From: Nemania diffusa
Taxonomy: Eukaryota > Ascomycota > Sordariomycetes > Xylariales > Xylariaceae
Length of the DNA: 64,000 bases
Reading direction: 5' to 3'
Assembly: GCA_038501195.1 (NCBI GenBank)
Contig: JBBPUQ010000004.1
Span: 1 to 64,000, forward strand
Position 1 is the first letter of the stretch. The number at the start of each line of letters is the position of its first letter. Shown here in pieces: positions 12,201 to 25,634 of the stretch. Made by a program: the position numbers and the translations under genes. Below the pieces are notes generated by a model. The model ran no database searches and was not told the DNA's origin. It was given only the letters and a program-made list of their open reading frames with translations.

Positions 12201-14029
12201 AAAAAGTTATAAAAAAAACTAAAAAAATAATATATATATTTTATTTTTTAAATAAATAATAAAAAATATATTTATATATATAAAAAAAAAATATAAACTA
12301 TAATATATTTAAAATATAATTTATATTAATTTAATTTTTTAAAAATTAATTATAATTTTTAAAATATTATATTTTAATATAATTTTATTAAAATATTAAT
12401 ATTACTAGTTATTATTAATAAATTTATTATAATTTTATTTATATTTTTTGTTTTAGCTTTTTTAACTATAAGCTTTTTTACAACATTTTTTTTTTATTTA
12501 TAAAATATTTTAGTAAAAAATATAATAAAGTTTATTATAAAAATATCTTTTTATATAAAAAATATGTTTTTTTTTTTTTATATTATTTTAATTTTAAACT
12601 TAAATATATTAATAAATTAACTAAAATTATAAAAAAATAAACTTATTTATATATTATTTATAATAGTTATATTTTATATATTAATAATTAATTTTAAATT
12701 TAATATTAAATTAAAATATTTTATTAAAATATTAATATTTATAAAATTAATATTTAAATTAAAAATTAAAATATTTTTATTAAAATGTTTTAATAAAATT
12801 TCTAGCTTTATAAAAAATATATTTATTTTAAATATTATTTTATTATTATTTTTATTTTTTTTATTTAATACTTTAAATAAAAATATAAATATAATAATAG
12901 TTTTATTTATTTTTTTTTTTAATTGTTTTTTTTTTATTTTGTTAATTTTATTAATTTTAATTATTTTAATATTTATTAAAAATATTATATTAAAAACTAA
13001 TATAAAAAAAACTATATTTAAAAAATTGTTATTAATTATAAAAATTTAATAGTTTTAAATATTGTTTATTTTATAATTTATTGTTTTATTTTTAAATAAT
13101 AAATTTAATAGTTTTTTAAAACTTATATTTATTATTTATTAAAATATAATATATAGCTAAAAAATTAATATTTATAATTAAATTAAATATTTATATATAA
13201 AATATAATTTAAAAAAAAATTTATTTTAAGTTTAATTAATTTATAATATATTATATAATTTAAAATGCTAAATTGCTATAATAATAAATATGTTAAAAAA
13301 ACAAACAAGTTTTTAAACAATAATATTTATTACTTTAAAACTATATAAAAATACTAATATAAAAAAAACTAATAATAAATATAAATTAATATAAATAATA
13401 TAAATATAAAATAAAATCTAAAGTTATAATTTTAATAATAAAATATTATATAATATTATAAATAACAAATTAATAAAAATAAAATAAAAAAAAAAAAAAA
13501 TAAATATAAACTTTATTTATATATTAATTTTAATAATTTTATTTTATATAAATTTAAAATTAAATATTTATTTAAAAATAAAATTAAAGTTATTTTTTTA
13601 ATAAAAAATATTTTAAATATATTAATTTAAAAAAAAACTAAAAAAAAAATTAAAATAAATATTAAAATAATTAATTTAAAAAATTAATAAAATAAATATT
13701 AACTAAACAAAAAAACTATAATATTTAATAAATATATATTTTTTTATAATATAGTTATATATAATATTTAAAAAATTTAAAATATTTTAAATAATTGATT
13801 TAAAAAAAAATTTAAAAAAAATATTATAATAACAAGTTTATTTTTAAAACATATATTATATAAAATATAATAATTTATTAATATTATATTATTTTTTAGT
13901 TTTAATAAATATATAATATATATTAAAATATTTAAAATTAAAAAGTTATTAAAATTAAATAAAAGCTTAATATATTAGCTTAATTTTTTTTGTTAATATT
14001 AAAAAATATAATATAATTTATTAAAATAT

Positions 14030-14725
14030 TTTTTTATAATAAAAAAAATAAATTTTTAATAAAAAAATATAAATTTTTAATAAATAATAATAATAAAATA
14101 TTTAAAAGTTATATTTTAAACTATTTTAATTAATTATATATTAAAACTTGTTTTTTTTTTATTTTTTAAAAAAATATAATTATATAATTTAATTTAAATA
14201 AATTTTTATAATAAAAAAAATAAATTTTTAATAAAAAAATATAAATTTTTAGTAAATAATAATAATAAAATATTTAAAAGCTATATTTTAAACTGTTTTA
14301 ATTAATTATATATTAAAACTTAGTTTTTTTTTATTTTTTAAAAAAATATAATTATATAATTAAATTTAAATAAATTTTTATAACAAAAAAAATAAATTTT
14401 TAATAAAAAAATATAAATTTTTAATAAATAATAATAATAAAATATTTAAAAGTTATATTTTAAATTATTTTAACTAGTTATATATTAAAACTTGTTTTTT
14501 TTTTATTTTTTAAATAAATATAATTATATAGTTAAATTTAAATAAATTTTTATAACAAAAAAAATAAATTTTTAATAAAAAAATATAATTTTTAATAAAT
14601 AATAATAATAAAATATTTAAAAGTTATATTTTAAACTATTTTAATTAATTATATATTAAAACTTATTTTTTTTTTATTTTTTAAAAAAGTATAATTATAT
14701 AGTTAAATTTAAATAAATTTTTATA
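14030..14725. repeat. 175 bp tandem array, four units
   Basis: Four units of about 170-178 bp start TTTTTATAAYAAAAAAAATA and end with an A-rich part plus TATAATTATATA. W copy 2 has the same four units at about 49,146-49,850. Internal TATATTAAAACTTG keeps a few C and G bases. Confidence 0.8.
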
Positions 14726-15070
14726 TTAAAATTTAACTTTTATATATTAATTAAGTTTTTATAAACTTATAAATGCTTTATTAAATAAATAAAAGTTATT
14801 ATAAAAAAGCAAATTGTTATATATTTTATAAAGTTGTTTTTTTTTATTTAAATATTATTAGTAATTAATATATTATATATTTTAAATATATTTATATATT
14901 TTTTAATATATATAATTAAAATTTAGTTATATTAAAAATATAATAATATATTATATAATTATTTAAATTTATTTTTTATTAAAAAATAAAAATTATTTTA
15001 GTTAAAATAATATTATTTTTTATTTAACTTTTATTAAACTTTTATTTATAAATAAAGCAAATTATTTAAA

Positions 15071-15311
15071 CTTTTTTTTTTTTTTTTTTTTTTTTAGTTA
15101 TAACTATTTGTTTAGTTTTTTTTTTAGCTTTTTTAGCAGCTTTTTTTTTTATTTTTACTTTTGCTTTTTTTTTAGCTTTTTTTGTTTTTGTTTTAGCTTT
15201 TTTTTTAGTTTTTTTAATTTTAGCGTTTGTTTTTTTTTATATTAGTTTTATTTTTTTGATTTTTTTTTTTTTAAAGTTTATATTTTTTTCAAATTTAATT
15301 TTTGCTTTTTA
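15071..15311 (-). pseudogene. Fossil lysine/alanine-rich reading frame (W copy 1)
   Basis: On the plus strand this looks like a T-rich tract broken by AGC and TGC. The alanine codons GCT/GCA at 15,303, 15,222, 15,195, 15,174, 15,162, 15,138, 15,135 and 15,126 are all in one minus-strand frame (distances divisible by three). The frame reads about 78 codons of lysine with alanine, threonine, valine and isoleucine, for example KKAAKKAKKKTKQIV. Its one internal stop, TAA at 15,237-15,239, fits a CAA hit by RIP. Much of the lysine probably replaces glutamate (GAA to AAA), so the original was perhaps a charged, coiled-coil or histone-tail-like segment. I do not recognise a family. It shows that W once had a minus-strand gene. 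The alternative, a simple T-tract, does not explain the phasing. Confidence 0.55.
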
Positions 15312-16142
15312 AATAATAATAAAAACTTTTATTAATACTTTTTTAAACTTATAATTATTTAAGTTTTATTTAAAACAATTTATTAAAAAAACTAGTTTTA
15401 AAATTATAATAAACAATATAAAATTAAAATTATTAAAGTTAATAATAAATTATATAATATTTATAATAAAATTAAATTTATTATAATTATTTAAATAGTA
15501 ATAATTTATTAAATTATTAAATATAACACAAATTATAAAAAATAATATATTAATAATTTTAATTATATATTTTTTATTAATAAAAACTAAAAAAATAAAA
15601 ACTTTTAAAATATAATAAATAATAAATTAATTATAAAAATAACAAATAATTTTATATATAATTAAAATATTTATTTTTTTATAAATTTTTTTGTTAATTT
15701 TGCTTTTTATAATAAATTAGCAAAAAAGTTTTTATTATATAATTATTTTATATTGTTTAAATATAGTTTTAAATATAATAATAATTATTTAATTTATAAA
15801 ATATTTCTGTTTAATTTTAGTAAATTTATTTAAAATCTAGTTTAAATTATTTATATTTTATAAAATTAAAAAAACAAAACTATAATAACAACAAAAATAT
15901 AAATTAATGTTTATTTTTATAATATATATATTATAAATTAAAATATTTATAATTAATATAAAATTATTAAATATAAATATAATATTAATTTGTTTTTTAG
16001 TTATATAATAAAATATAATTATAAAAATATTTAAATTAAATAAATTAAATAAAATATATAATTTTTTATTATTAAATAGTTAATATTATTAAATAAATAA
16101 AATAACTTATATAATAAATATTAAAACTAAATAAAACTTTTA

Positions 16143-16188
16143 TTAAAAAATCAAATATATAATTAAATAATATATTTTATTTTTTAAT
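16143..16188. repeat. Hairpin element
   Basis: Arms TTAAAAAATCAAATATATAA and ATATTTTATTTTTTAA. The left arm keeps a C where most others have T or CA. It is conserved in copy 2 at about 51,256-51,300. Confidence 0.6.
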
Positions 16189-16219
16189 TTTGTAATTATA
16201 ATATATTTATTTATTTAGT

Positions 16220-16338
16220 TTAAAAATAAAATATTTAAATATATTAAATATTTTATTTTTTAGTTATATAGCTATAATATATTTACTTTTTTAGTTAAAA
16301 AATAAAATATTTAAATATATTAAATATTTTATTTTTAA
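16220..16338. repeat. Two tandem hairpin elements
   Basis: Hairpins at 16,220-16,261 and 16,296-16,338 both have arms TAAAAATAAAATATTTAAAT and TTAAATATTTTATTTTTA, almost without a loop. The spacer is ATAGCTATAATATATTTAC. Copy 2 has the pair at about 51,333-51,376 and 51,408-51,450. Confidence 0.7.
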
Positions 16339-16699
16339 TTTTTTTTTTAATATATTATAACAAAATAAAATATAATAAAAAATAACTTACTGTTATAATT
16401 ATAGCAAATTTATTATAACAACTGTTTAAAGTAATAAATTTTTTTTATTTTTAAATTTATATATATAATTAAAAATTTAAATAATAAAATAAGCTATAAA
16501 TAAACTTTATTTAATTATATATTAAAATTAACTAATATAGTTAATAAAAAAAGCAATATAATAATTTTTTTTTGTTTTTTTAAAAATATAATTAATACTA
16601 TTGTTATTAATATTTATAATTAGTTTATAAATTTTTTAAATATTTATTATAATAAAAAGTAATATTAATTGCTTTTTTTTATTAAAATCGCTATTTTTA

Positions 16700-16800
16700 T
16701 TAAATATATTGTTTTTATTGTTTTTACTGTTTTTATTACTTTTGTTATTTTTGCTGTTTTTGTTATTTTAGTTATTATTGTTTTTGTTATAACTACTATT
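16700..16800. repeat. 9 bp minisatellite (GTTTTTRYT)n
   Basis: About eight or nine units of 9 bp such as GTTTTTATT, GTTTTTACT and ATTTTTGCT follow one another. A 9 bp period equals three codons, so on the minus strand it could be a tripeptide repeat of a decayed gene. Copy 2 keeps it at 51,800-51,905. Confidence 0.6.
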
Positions 16801-18429
16801 TTATAAAAAAGTTTTATATTTTTGCTTTTTTTTTTTTTTTAAATATAAAGCTTAATTATTTTTAAAATATAATGTTTTTTTATTATTTAAATTTAAAACT
16901 AAAATATTAAGCTTTTTTTAAACTTTAAAATTAAATATAATAAAATTTTTTTTATTTTAAATATAATTTTGTTTTTTTTTTTTATAGATTTTTTATTTAT
17001 AAAATTTTAAAACATTATATATAAACATTTTTAATAATATTTAAATTAAAAATTATATATATTTTATTTAATAGTATTTAAAACAACTTATATTATAATA
17101 AATTTTATATTAAAAATATTATTATTAAAAAAAATCTAGTTTTTATTAAAGTTTATAATTTTTATATTTATATTTTAATATAAAAAAACTTATTAATAAA
17201 TAATATTTATTATAATATAATAAAAATCGAAGTTTTAATTATATTATTTTATAGTTATTTAAAAAAATATAAATAAAAATATTTATTAGTAATAACTGTT
17301 TTTAAAATAAATTAAAATAAGTTTAAGTTTAAATAATAAAATATTAAAATTTTTTAGTTTTTTAAAAAAAAACTTATAAAAAAATTATATAAATAAATAT
17401 TTAATACTATTTATATTAATATATAAAATATAATTAAACAAATTATAAAAGTTTAATATATTTTTATATAGTTTTAATTTATTATAATAAAACAATAAAT
17501 ATAAAATTTTTAATAGTTTTAAAAATTTTAAACAAAAATATTTTAATATATTATAAAAATAATTTATTAATAATATTATTAAATAAAATAAAATAGTATT
17601 ATAATAAATAAAAATAACTATTTAATATATAATATTTTAAAAGTTTTTAGTTATATAAGCTTTATTAATAACTAATAAATTAAAGCAATATTATTTCAAA
17701 ATAAAAATAATATCGATTTTATTTTTTTTTTTTAGTTTTATTTACTTTTTAATATTTTTTTTTATTAAAATTTGCTTTATTAAATTTATTTTAAGTTTAA
17801 ATTTAATAAAATTATTATTATTAAATAAACTAAATTTTTTTCGCTTTAATTAAATAAAGTTTTTAATAAGCTATAAAGTTTTTATAATATAATAATTACA
17901 AAAAGTTTATATAAATATTATAATAATTATTTAGCTAATTAATAAATAGTTAATATAAATAAATTTAATAAAAATATTAAAAATAAAATATTTATAAATA
18001 TAAATAAAATATTTCGTTTTTAAAAAAAATTGTTTATTTTATAATTTTTTTTATTAATAATTATTATTATTTTTTTTAAATTTTATTAATTTAAAATTTA
18101 ACTTTTTTTTATATAGTTATATTTAGTTTTGTTTTTTTTATATATAAAAAAAATTTTAAATATATTTTTAAAAAACTTTTATAAATATTAAAAAGTTTAA
18201 ACTGTTATAAAAAATATAGTAAAAACTAAATAAAAATAATATTTTAATAAACTTTTTATTTATTTAATTTTTATTTTTAAAATATAATAAATTATTGTTT
18301 TAATATAAATAATAGTTTTATTAGTTTTATATTTATTTATAAAAAAAATAAAATATAAAAATATTAATATTTTATTTAAAAGCTTTGCTATATTTATTAA
18401 AAAAAAAAAGTTAATAATAAACTATAAAA

Positions 18430-18474
18430 TTAAAAAATAAAATATATTTAAATAGTTAAATATTTTATTTTTTA
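18430..18474. repeat. Hairpin element
   Basis: Arms TTAAAAAATAAAATATATTTA and TTAAATATTTTATTTTTTAA with a short loop AATAG. Copy 2 has it at about 53,548-53,592. A single arm with the core intact, AAATATTTCGTTTTTAAA, lies nearby at about 18,006-18,023. Confidence 0.65.
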
Positions 18475-19730
18475 AATAAAATAAAACTATATTTATTAAT
18501 AAGTTAATAAAGTTAATAAATAGTTTTATTATTTAAAGTTATTTTTATATTTTTTTAGTTAATTTTAAAATAATAAACAATATTTTAAACTAAAAGCGAC
18601 TTTTTTATAAAACTATTAATTATTAATTAATTAATAGTAATATATTTTTATTTTTAAGTTTTTATTTTTTTAATTATTTTTATAACTAAAGCAGTATTAT
18701 TATTATTAGCTTTATTTTTAAACTTATTTTTTATAATTTTAAAAGTTTATTAAATTATATTTTATTTAATTAAATTTTTTAGTTTATTTTTATTATTAAT
18801 AAAAACAATTGTTTTAATTTTAGCGCTTTTTTTATTTTATATTAATAATTTAAAATTACTAATAATATTTTAACTAGTTAAAGTTTTTACTTAGTTATAA
18901 ATATATTTATAATTTATAATATTTAAATATAATATTTTTTATAAATTTTTTATTATAAACAATAATAGTATTTATTTTTAAATAACAAATAGTTAAAACA
19001 AAATTTTTTGTTTTTTTAAAAAACTTTAAAACTTATAAAAATTAATAAAAATATTATTTATTAGTTTTTTTAAATAGTTTATTATATAATATTTTTTATA
19101 GCTTTTTTATTTTATATATTATAATTTAATAGCTATATTTATTTTAGTTATAAATTTAAAACTAGCTAATATATTTTTAGCTATATTATTAATAGTAAAT
19201 TTATTAATATTTATTTTAAAAATAATATATATAACTTTGTTAATAATAATAAAAAAAGTAATAATATTTTTATTTATATATTACTGTTTATAATAAAAAT
19301 TACTGTTTAATTTATATTAATAAAACTAATAATAAATTATTATAGCTAATACTTAATATTAGTTTTTAATAGTAAAGCTAAAAATTATAAAGCAGCTATT
19401 ATTGCTATAAATATAAAAATAATTAAAAAATATAAAAAGTAAATTTTTTGCTACTATTATTATTATATAGTTAATAATAAATAATAAATAATTTTTATTA
19501 ATTAGTTTAATATTTATATTAAAAAAACCAAATATATTATTTATTGTTTATTAAGTTACTATATTATAAATTTTGCTAATATTTATTAATAGTTATAATT
19601 TATTATTTATAAAATTTAAAAGTATAACAACTTTAAATGTTTTTATATTTATATAAATATTATAATAGTTATAATATAGTTTTAATATAGTTAATATTAT
19701 AAAAAAATTAAAAACAAAAAATAGTAATAA

Positions 19731-19775
19731 TTAAAAAACAAAATATATAAAAAATTAAATATTTTATTTTTTAAT
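19731..19775. repeat. Hairpin element
   Basis: Arms TTAAAAAACAAAATATATAA and TTAAATATTTTATTTTTTAA. Copy 2 has it at about 54,846-54,890, with the C of the left arm changed to T. Confidence 0.65.
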
Positions 19776-20195
19776 TTTATATAAATAAAACATATAAAAA
19801 AAAATTATATATTATATATATTAATAAAAAAATAAAACATATTTATATTTATAAAATAAAATTAATAAATAAAAAATTTATTTTATAATTTATAATAAAT
19901 TATATTATAAACTTTAATATTATATATTTATATATTTTTTATTTTATTATAGTTATAAATAATTTATATTTATATTATTTTTATAATTAATAATATTTTA
20001 ATTAATAAAACTTTAGTTTTGTTATAAAAAAAATATTAAATTAATTAAAAGTTATTTAAATAAGCAATAAAAAACTTTTATATATTTTTATTATAAAAAA
20101 AGTTTTTTTTTTTATAAAAAATTAATAATAATTTAGCTATTTTATAAATATATTAATATATATATATAGCAAAAAATAAAACATATAGTAAAAAA

Positions 20196-20490
20196 AAATT
20201 TAAAAAATAAAATATTTAAAAAAATAAGCAAATATTTTTAATAAAAAAAAAAAAAAAAAAAAGTAAATATTTTTAAAAAAAAAAGTTATAAAAAATAAAA
20301 AAATAAAAAAAAATAAAATAAAAAAATAAATAAATATAAAATATTTCGTTTTTTAATTTTTTAGTTAAAGCTAAAAATATTTAAATATTAAAATAACTAT
20401 ATATTAAATATTTTATTTTTTAATAAATTATTTAAGTAATAAAATAATTATATATTAAATATTTTATTTTTAATATATATAATTAAATAT
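20196..20490. repeat. Cluster of hairpin arms
   Basis: Several arms occur in both orientations: TTAAAAAATAAAATATTTAA near 20,203, AAAATATTTCGTTTTTTAAT near 20,339 (CG core intact), and two further AAATATTTTATTTTT arms near 20,406 and 20,456. It lies just left of the 62 bp array. The equivalent in copy 2 is about 55,315-55,610. Confidence 0.6.
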
Positions 20491-20789
20491 AAAAAAATAA
20501 AAAATAATAACAAATAATAGTTATTAATAATTAATTAAATATTAATTATTAGTGTTATAAATTTATAATATATTTTAAAAAAATTTAATAATTTATTTAA
20601 TTAAATATAAAAGCTGTTATAATTGAAAATTTATATATATATAATAAATTTAATATATATAAATAAATAAATTTATAACTATTTATTATTTAATAATATA
20701 TTAGTTTATTATTATAAATATATAATTATATTATTAAATAGTAACTAGTTTATATATTAAATATATTGTTTAATATTTAATTAAATAAA

Positions 20790-21188
20790 TAATAAAAAAA
20801 TAAAAAAAAGTAAAAAATATAATATAATATTTATTGTTTTTATTAAGTATATAGTTAAAAAATAAAAAAACACAAAAAATATAATATTAAATCTGTTGTT
20901 TTTATTAAATATATAATCAAAAAATAAAAAAAAGCAAAAAATATAATATTAAATCTGTTGTTTTTATTAAATATATAATTAAAAAATAAAAAAAAACAGA
21001 AAATATAATATAATATTTAATGTTTTTATTAAATATATAGTAAAAAAGTAAAAAAATGTAAAAAATATAACATAATATTTAATGTTTTAATTAAATATAT
21101 ATAGTTAATATAAAAAAAATAAAACAAAATTTTAACTAAATTAAATAAATATTTAAAATTAACTTTAATTTATAACTTGTTATAATAT
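20790..21188. repeat. 62 bp array and tail at the right end of W copy 1
   Basis: About five 62 bp units, the last with TTTTAATTAAATATATATAG, are followed by the same tail as at the telomere, ending ACTTGTTATAATAT. To the right the sequence changes to the 1.2 kb tandem units instead of block Y. Confidence 0.82.
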
Positions 21189-24100
21189 ATTTATTTTAAA
21201 ATAAATTTAAAATATAAAAAATATTATATTAATTTTAATTATAAAAATACTATTAAATTAAAAAAAAAAAAAAGTTATTTTTTTTTTAATTAAATTATAA
21301 AAAAATAAATTGAAAAATTTTTTAATACTTTATAAAAATAGCAAAAAATATATTAGTTTTAAAATAAGTTTAATTTATAAAAAGTATTATAGTAATTATA
21401 ACTATAAAAATATTATTAAATTAAAAAAAAAAAAAAGTTATTTTTGTTTTAATTAAATTATAAAAAAATAAATTAAAAAATTTTTTAATATTTTATAAAA
21501 GTAGTAAAAAATATATTAATTTTAAAACAAGTTTAAATTATAAAAAATATTATAATAACTATAACTATAAAAATATTATTAAATTAAAAATTTTTCAAAA
21601 TTGTAAAATTAACTATAATATAAAAAATAAATATTTTTTTAATTAAATTATATAGTTTAAACAAATAAAAAAAGCTAATTTAAATAATATAAATAGTTAT
21701 ATAAAATAAACTAGAAACTATTTTTAATATTAAAATAAAATAAAATTTTAAAAAATATTAATATATATTAATTTATAAATAAATTTAACATTTTAAATTT
21801 TTAAATTAATAAATTAAACTTTATATTAATAAAAAAAAAAAAAAAAAAAAATAATAATATAAATAGTTAAAAAGATTTTTAAAAAATTATATTATATATA
21901 TTAAAATTTAAAAAAAAAAAAAAAATAAATAAATTAAATTTATAAACTAATTAAATAAATAAAATTAATAAGTTATAATAGTTATAACAAAATATTATTT
22001 TAAAATTTATTAAAATAAAATTTAAATAAAACTATTAATAGCTTTATTTTAATTAGTTTTAATAAAATTAAAAATTTATTTATTTAAATTAAATTATTTA
22101 AAAAAAAAAAAAGTAAAATTTTATAAGTTTTTAAAATAAACAAAAATAAAAAATAATAATAAAATTAATAGAAAATATAAAATAAAACTATATAAAAAAT
22201 ATATAAAAAAGTTTAATTTTAAAAACTTAAATTTAAAAGAAAAATTTAATAGAAAAATTTAATAGATTTATTAGTAAATAATATAATAAATTATATATAA
22301 TTTTTAATAGTAACTAAATATAAAAAAACTAATATATATAAAAAAAAAAAAAAAAAAAATAAATTAAAAAATATAAAAAATAAAATAAAAAAAAAATATA
22401 AAAATAATAAATATATTTAATACTTTTAATATAAAATATATAATAAATAATATATTTTTTAATACTTTATAAAAATAGCAAAAAATATATTAGTTTTAAA
22501 ATAAATTTAAAATATAGAAAATATTATATTAACTTTAATTATAAAAATATTAGTAAATTAAAAAAAAAAAAAAGTTATTTTTATTTTAATTAAATTATAA
22601 AAAAATAAATTGAAAAATTTTTTAATATTTTATAAAAATAGCAAAAAATATATTAGTTTTAAAATAAATTTAATTTATAAAAAGTATTATAATAACTATA
22701 ATTATAAAAATATTATTAAATTAAAAATTTTTTAAAATTATAAAATTAACTATAGTATAAAAAATAAATATTTTTTTAATTAAATTATATAGTTTAAACA
22801 AATAAAAAAAGCTAATTTAAATAATATAAATAGTTATATAAAATAAATTAAAAACTATTTTTAATATTAAAATAAAATAAAATTTTAAAAAATATTAATA
22901 TATATTAACTTATAAATAAATTTAATATTTTAAGTTTTTAAATTAATAAATTAAACTTTATATTAATAAAAAAAAATAAAAAAAATAAAAAAAATAAAAA
23001 TAATAATATAAATAGTTAAAAAGATTTTTAAAAAATTATATTATATATATTAAAATTTAAAAAAAAAAAAAAAAAAATTAAATCGAATTTATAAATAAAT
23101 TAAATAAATAAAATTAATAAATTATAATAGTTATAACAAAATATTATTTTAAAATTTATTAAAATAAAATTTAAATAAAGCTATTAATAATTTTGTTTTA
23201 ATTAATTTTAATAAAGTTAAAAATTTATTTATTTAAATTAAATTATTTAAAAAAAAAAAAATAAAACTTTGTAAATTTTTAAAATAAACAAAAACAAAAA
23301 ATAGTAATAAAATTAACAAAAAATATAAAATAAAACTATATAAAAAATATATAAAAAAGTTTAATTTTAAAAACTTAAATTTAAAAAAAAAATTTAATAA
23401 AAAAATTTAATAAATTTATTAGTAAATATTATAATAAATTATATATAATTTTTAATAATAATTAAATATAAAAAAATTAATATATATAAAAAAAAAAAAA
23501 AAAAAAAATAAACTAATAAATATAAAAAATAAAATAAAAAAAAATATAAAAATAATAAATATATTTAATATTTTTAATATAAAATATATAATAAATAATA
23601 TATTTTTTAATATTTTATAAAAGTAATAAAAAATATATTAGTTTTAAAATAAATGAAAAATATAAAAAGTATTATATTAATTTTAATTATAAAAATATTA
23701 TTAAATTAAAAAAAAAAAAGTTATTTTTATTTTAATTAAATTATAAAAAAATAAATTAAAAATTTTTTTAATATTTTATAAAAGTAGTAAAAAATATATT
23801 AGTTTTAAAATAAGTTTAATTTATAAAAAGTATTATAATAACTATAACTATAAAAATATTATTAAATTAAAAAAAAAAAAAAGTTATTTTTGTTTTAATT
23901 AAATTATAAAAAAATAAATTAAAAAATTCTTTAATATTTTATAAAAATAATAAAAAATATATTAATTTTAAAATAAATTTAATTTATAAAAAACATTATA
24001 GTAATTATAACTATAAAAATATTATTAAATTAAAAATTTTTCAAAATTATAAAATTAATTATAATATAAAAAATAAATATTTTTTTAATTAAATAATATA

Positions 24101-24958
24101 ATTTAAATAAATAAAAAAACCAAATTTAAATAATATAAATAATTATATAAAATAAATTAAAAACTACTTTTAATATTAAAATAAAATAAAATTTTAAAAA
24201 ATATTAATATATATTAATTTATAAATAAATTTAATATTTTAAGTTTTTAAATTAATAAATTAAATTTTATATTAATAAAAAAAAAAAAAAAAAAAAATAA
24301 TAGTATAAATAGTTAAAAAGATTTTTAAAAAATTATATTATATATATTAAAATTTTAAAAAAAAAAAAAAAAAAATAAATTAAATTTATAAATAAATTAA
24401 ATAAATAAAATTAATAAATTATAATAGTTATAATAAAATATTATTTTAAAATTTATTAAAATAAAATTTAAATAAAATTATTAATAATTTTATTTTAATT
24501 AGTTTTAATAAAATTAAAAACTTATTTATTTAAATTAAATTATTTAAAAAAAAAAAAAAAAAAAAAAACTTTATAAATTTTTAAAATAAATAAAAACAAA
24601 AAGTAATAATAAAATTAATAAAAAATATAAAATAAAACTATATAAAAAATATATCAAAAAGTTTAATTTTAAAAATTTAAATTTAAAAGAAAAATTTAAT
24701 AAAAAAATTTAATAAATTTATTAATAAATATTATAATAAATTATATATAATTTTTAATAATAATTAAATATAAAAAAACTAATATATATAAAAAAAAAAA
24801 AAAAAAATAAACTAAAAAATATAAAAAATAAAATAAAAAAAAATATAAAAATAATAAATATATTTAGTATTTTTAATATAAAATATATTAGTTTTAAAAT
24901 AAATTTAAAATATAAAAAATATTATATTAATTTTAACTATAAAAATATTATTAAATTT
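21189..24958. repeat. Three tandem units of 1.14-1.31 kb
   Basis: The anchor AACTATAATATAAAAAATAAA recurs near 21,611, 22,748 and 24,057, giving periods of about 1,137 and 1,309 bp. The difference is one extra copy of an internal sub-repeat of about 170 bp that begins TTTTAATTAAATTATAAAAA. Each unit also has two long poly-A runs and AAAAAGATTTTTAAAAAATT. A partial fourth unit ends at about 24,958. No gene is readable. Units differ by C/T and G/A changes. Confidence 0.8.
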
Positions 24959-25634
24959 AACTGCTTTGTTTTTTTTTTAATTAAAATATTTTTTATTAAA
25001 ATAAAACATTTTTTATTTAATATTAATAAATTTATAATATATAAATTTTTGCTATATTTTTTATTTTATTAATTTATTAAATTAGTTTTTTTTAAAAATA
25101 AGTTTTTAATTAATTAGTTAATATAAAATTTTAATAAATTAATTGATTTTAATATATTTTTATAAAATTTTTTTTTTTTATTTTTTTTATAACTTTTTTT
25201 TTTTAAAATTAATAAATTTTAGCTAAATAAGTTTTTAATTATTATATTTAAAAAAGTTTTTATTTTTAAATAATTTTTATTAATATATATTTAGTAATTA
25301 TTATTAATTTATATATATAAATATAGCTATTTACTACTTTTTAAATTTTTATTTTTAAAAAGTAAATAAGTTTTAAATTTTAAAATTTAAAAAAGTTTTT
25401 GTTTTTAAGTAATTTTTATTAATATTTATTTAATAATTACTATTTATTTATATATATAGTTATAACTAGTTGCTGTTTTTTTTAATTAAAATTTTTGTTT
25501 TTAAAAGTATTTATTAATAATTATATTTAATTTATATAATATTTATTTAAATTTATTTAATTATTTATTTTTTTAATAATTTTAAACTATTTATAGTTTA
25601 GTTATTATTTTATTAATTTATAAAAAAAACTATA
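24959..25634. repeat. 1.9 kb tandem family, unit 1 left part
   Basis: This aligns with the starts of later units near 34,350-34,740 and 36,120-36,620, including sub-repeats with AAAAAAGTTTTTATTTTTAA. The retrotransposon begins immediately after CTATA at 25,630-25,634. The unit resumes at 32,771. Confidence 0.75.

Larger units (their letters stand above)
7946..21188. repeat. 13.2 kb subtelomeric block W, copy 1
   Basis: The whole interval aligns collinearly with 43,287-56,322 apart from copy-number changes in internal arrays. At differing sites this copy more often has C or G where copy 2 has T or A, so copy 2 is closer to RIP saturation. W carries hairpins, arrays of 69, 35 and 175 bp, a fossil lysine/alanine-rich reading frame, a 9 bp minisatellite, and the 62 bp array at its right end. 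I cannot assign it to a transposon class: no polymerase, transposase or helicase motif is readable and no terminal repeats are evident. Confidence 0.88.
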
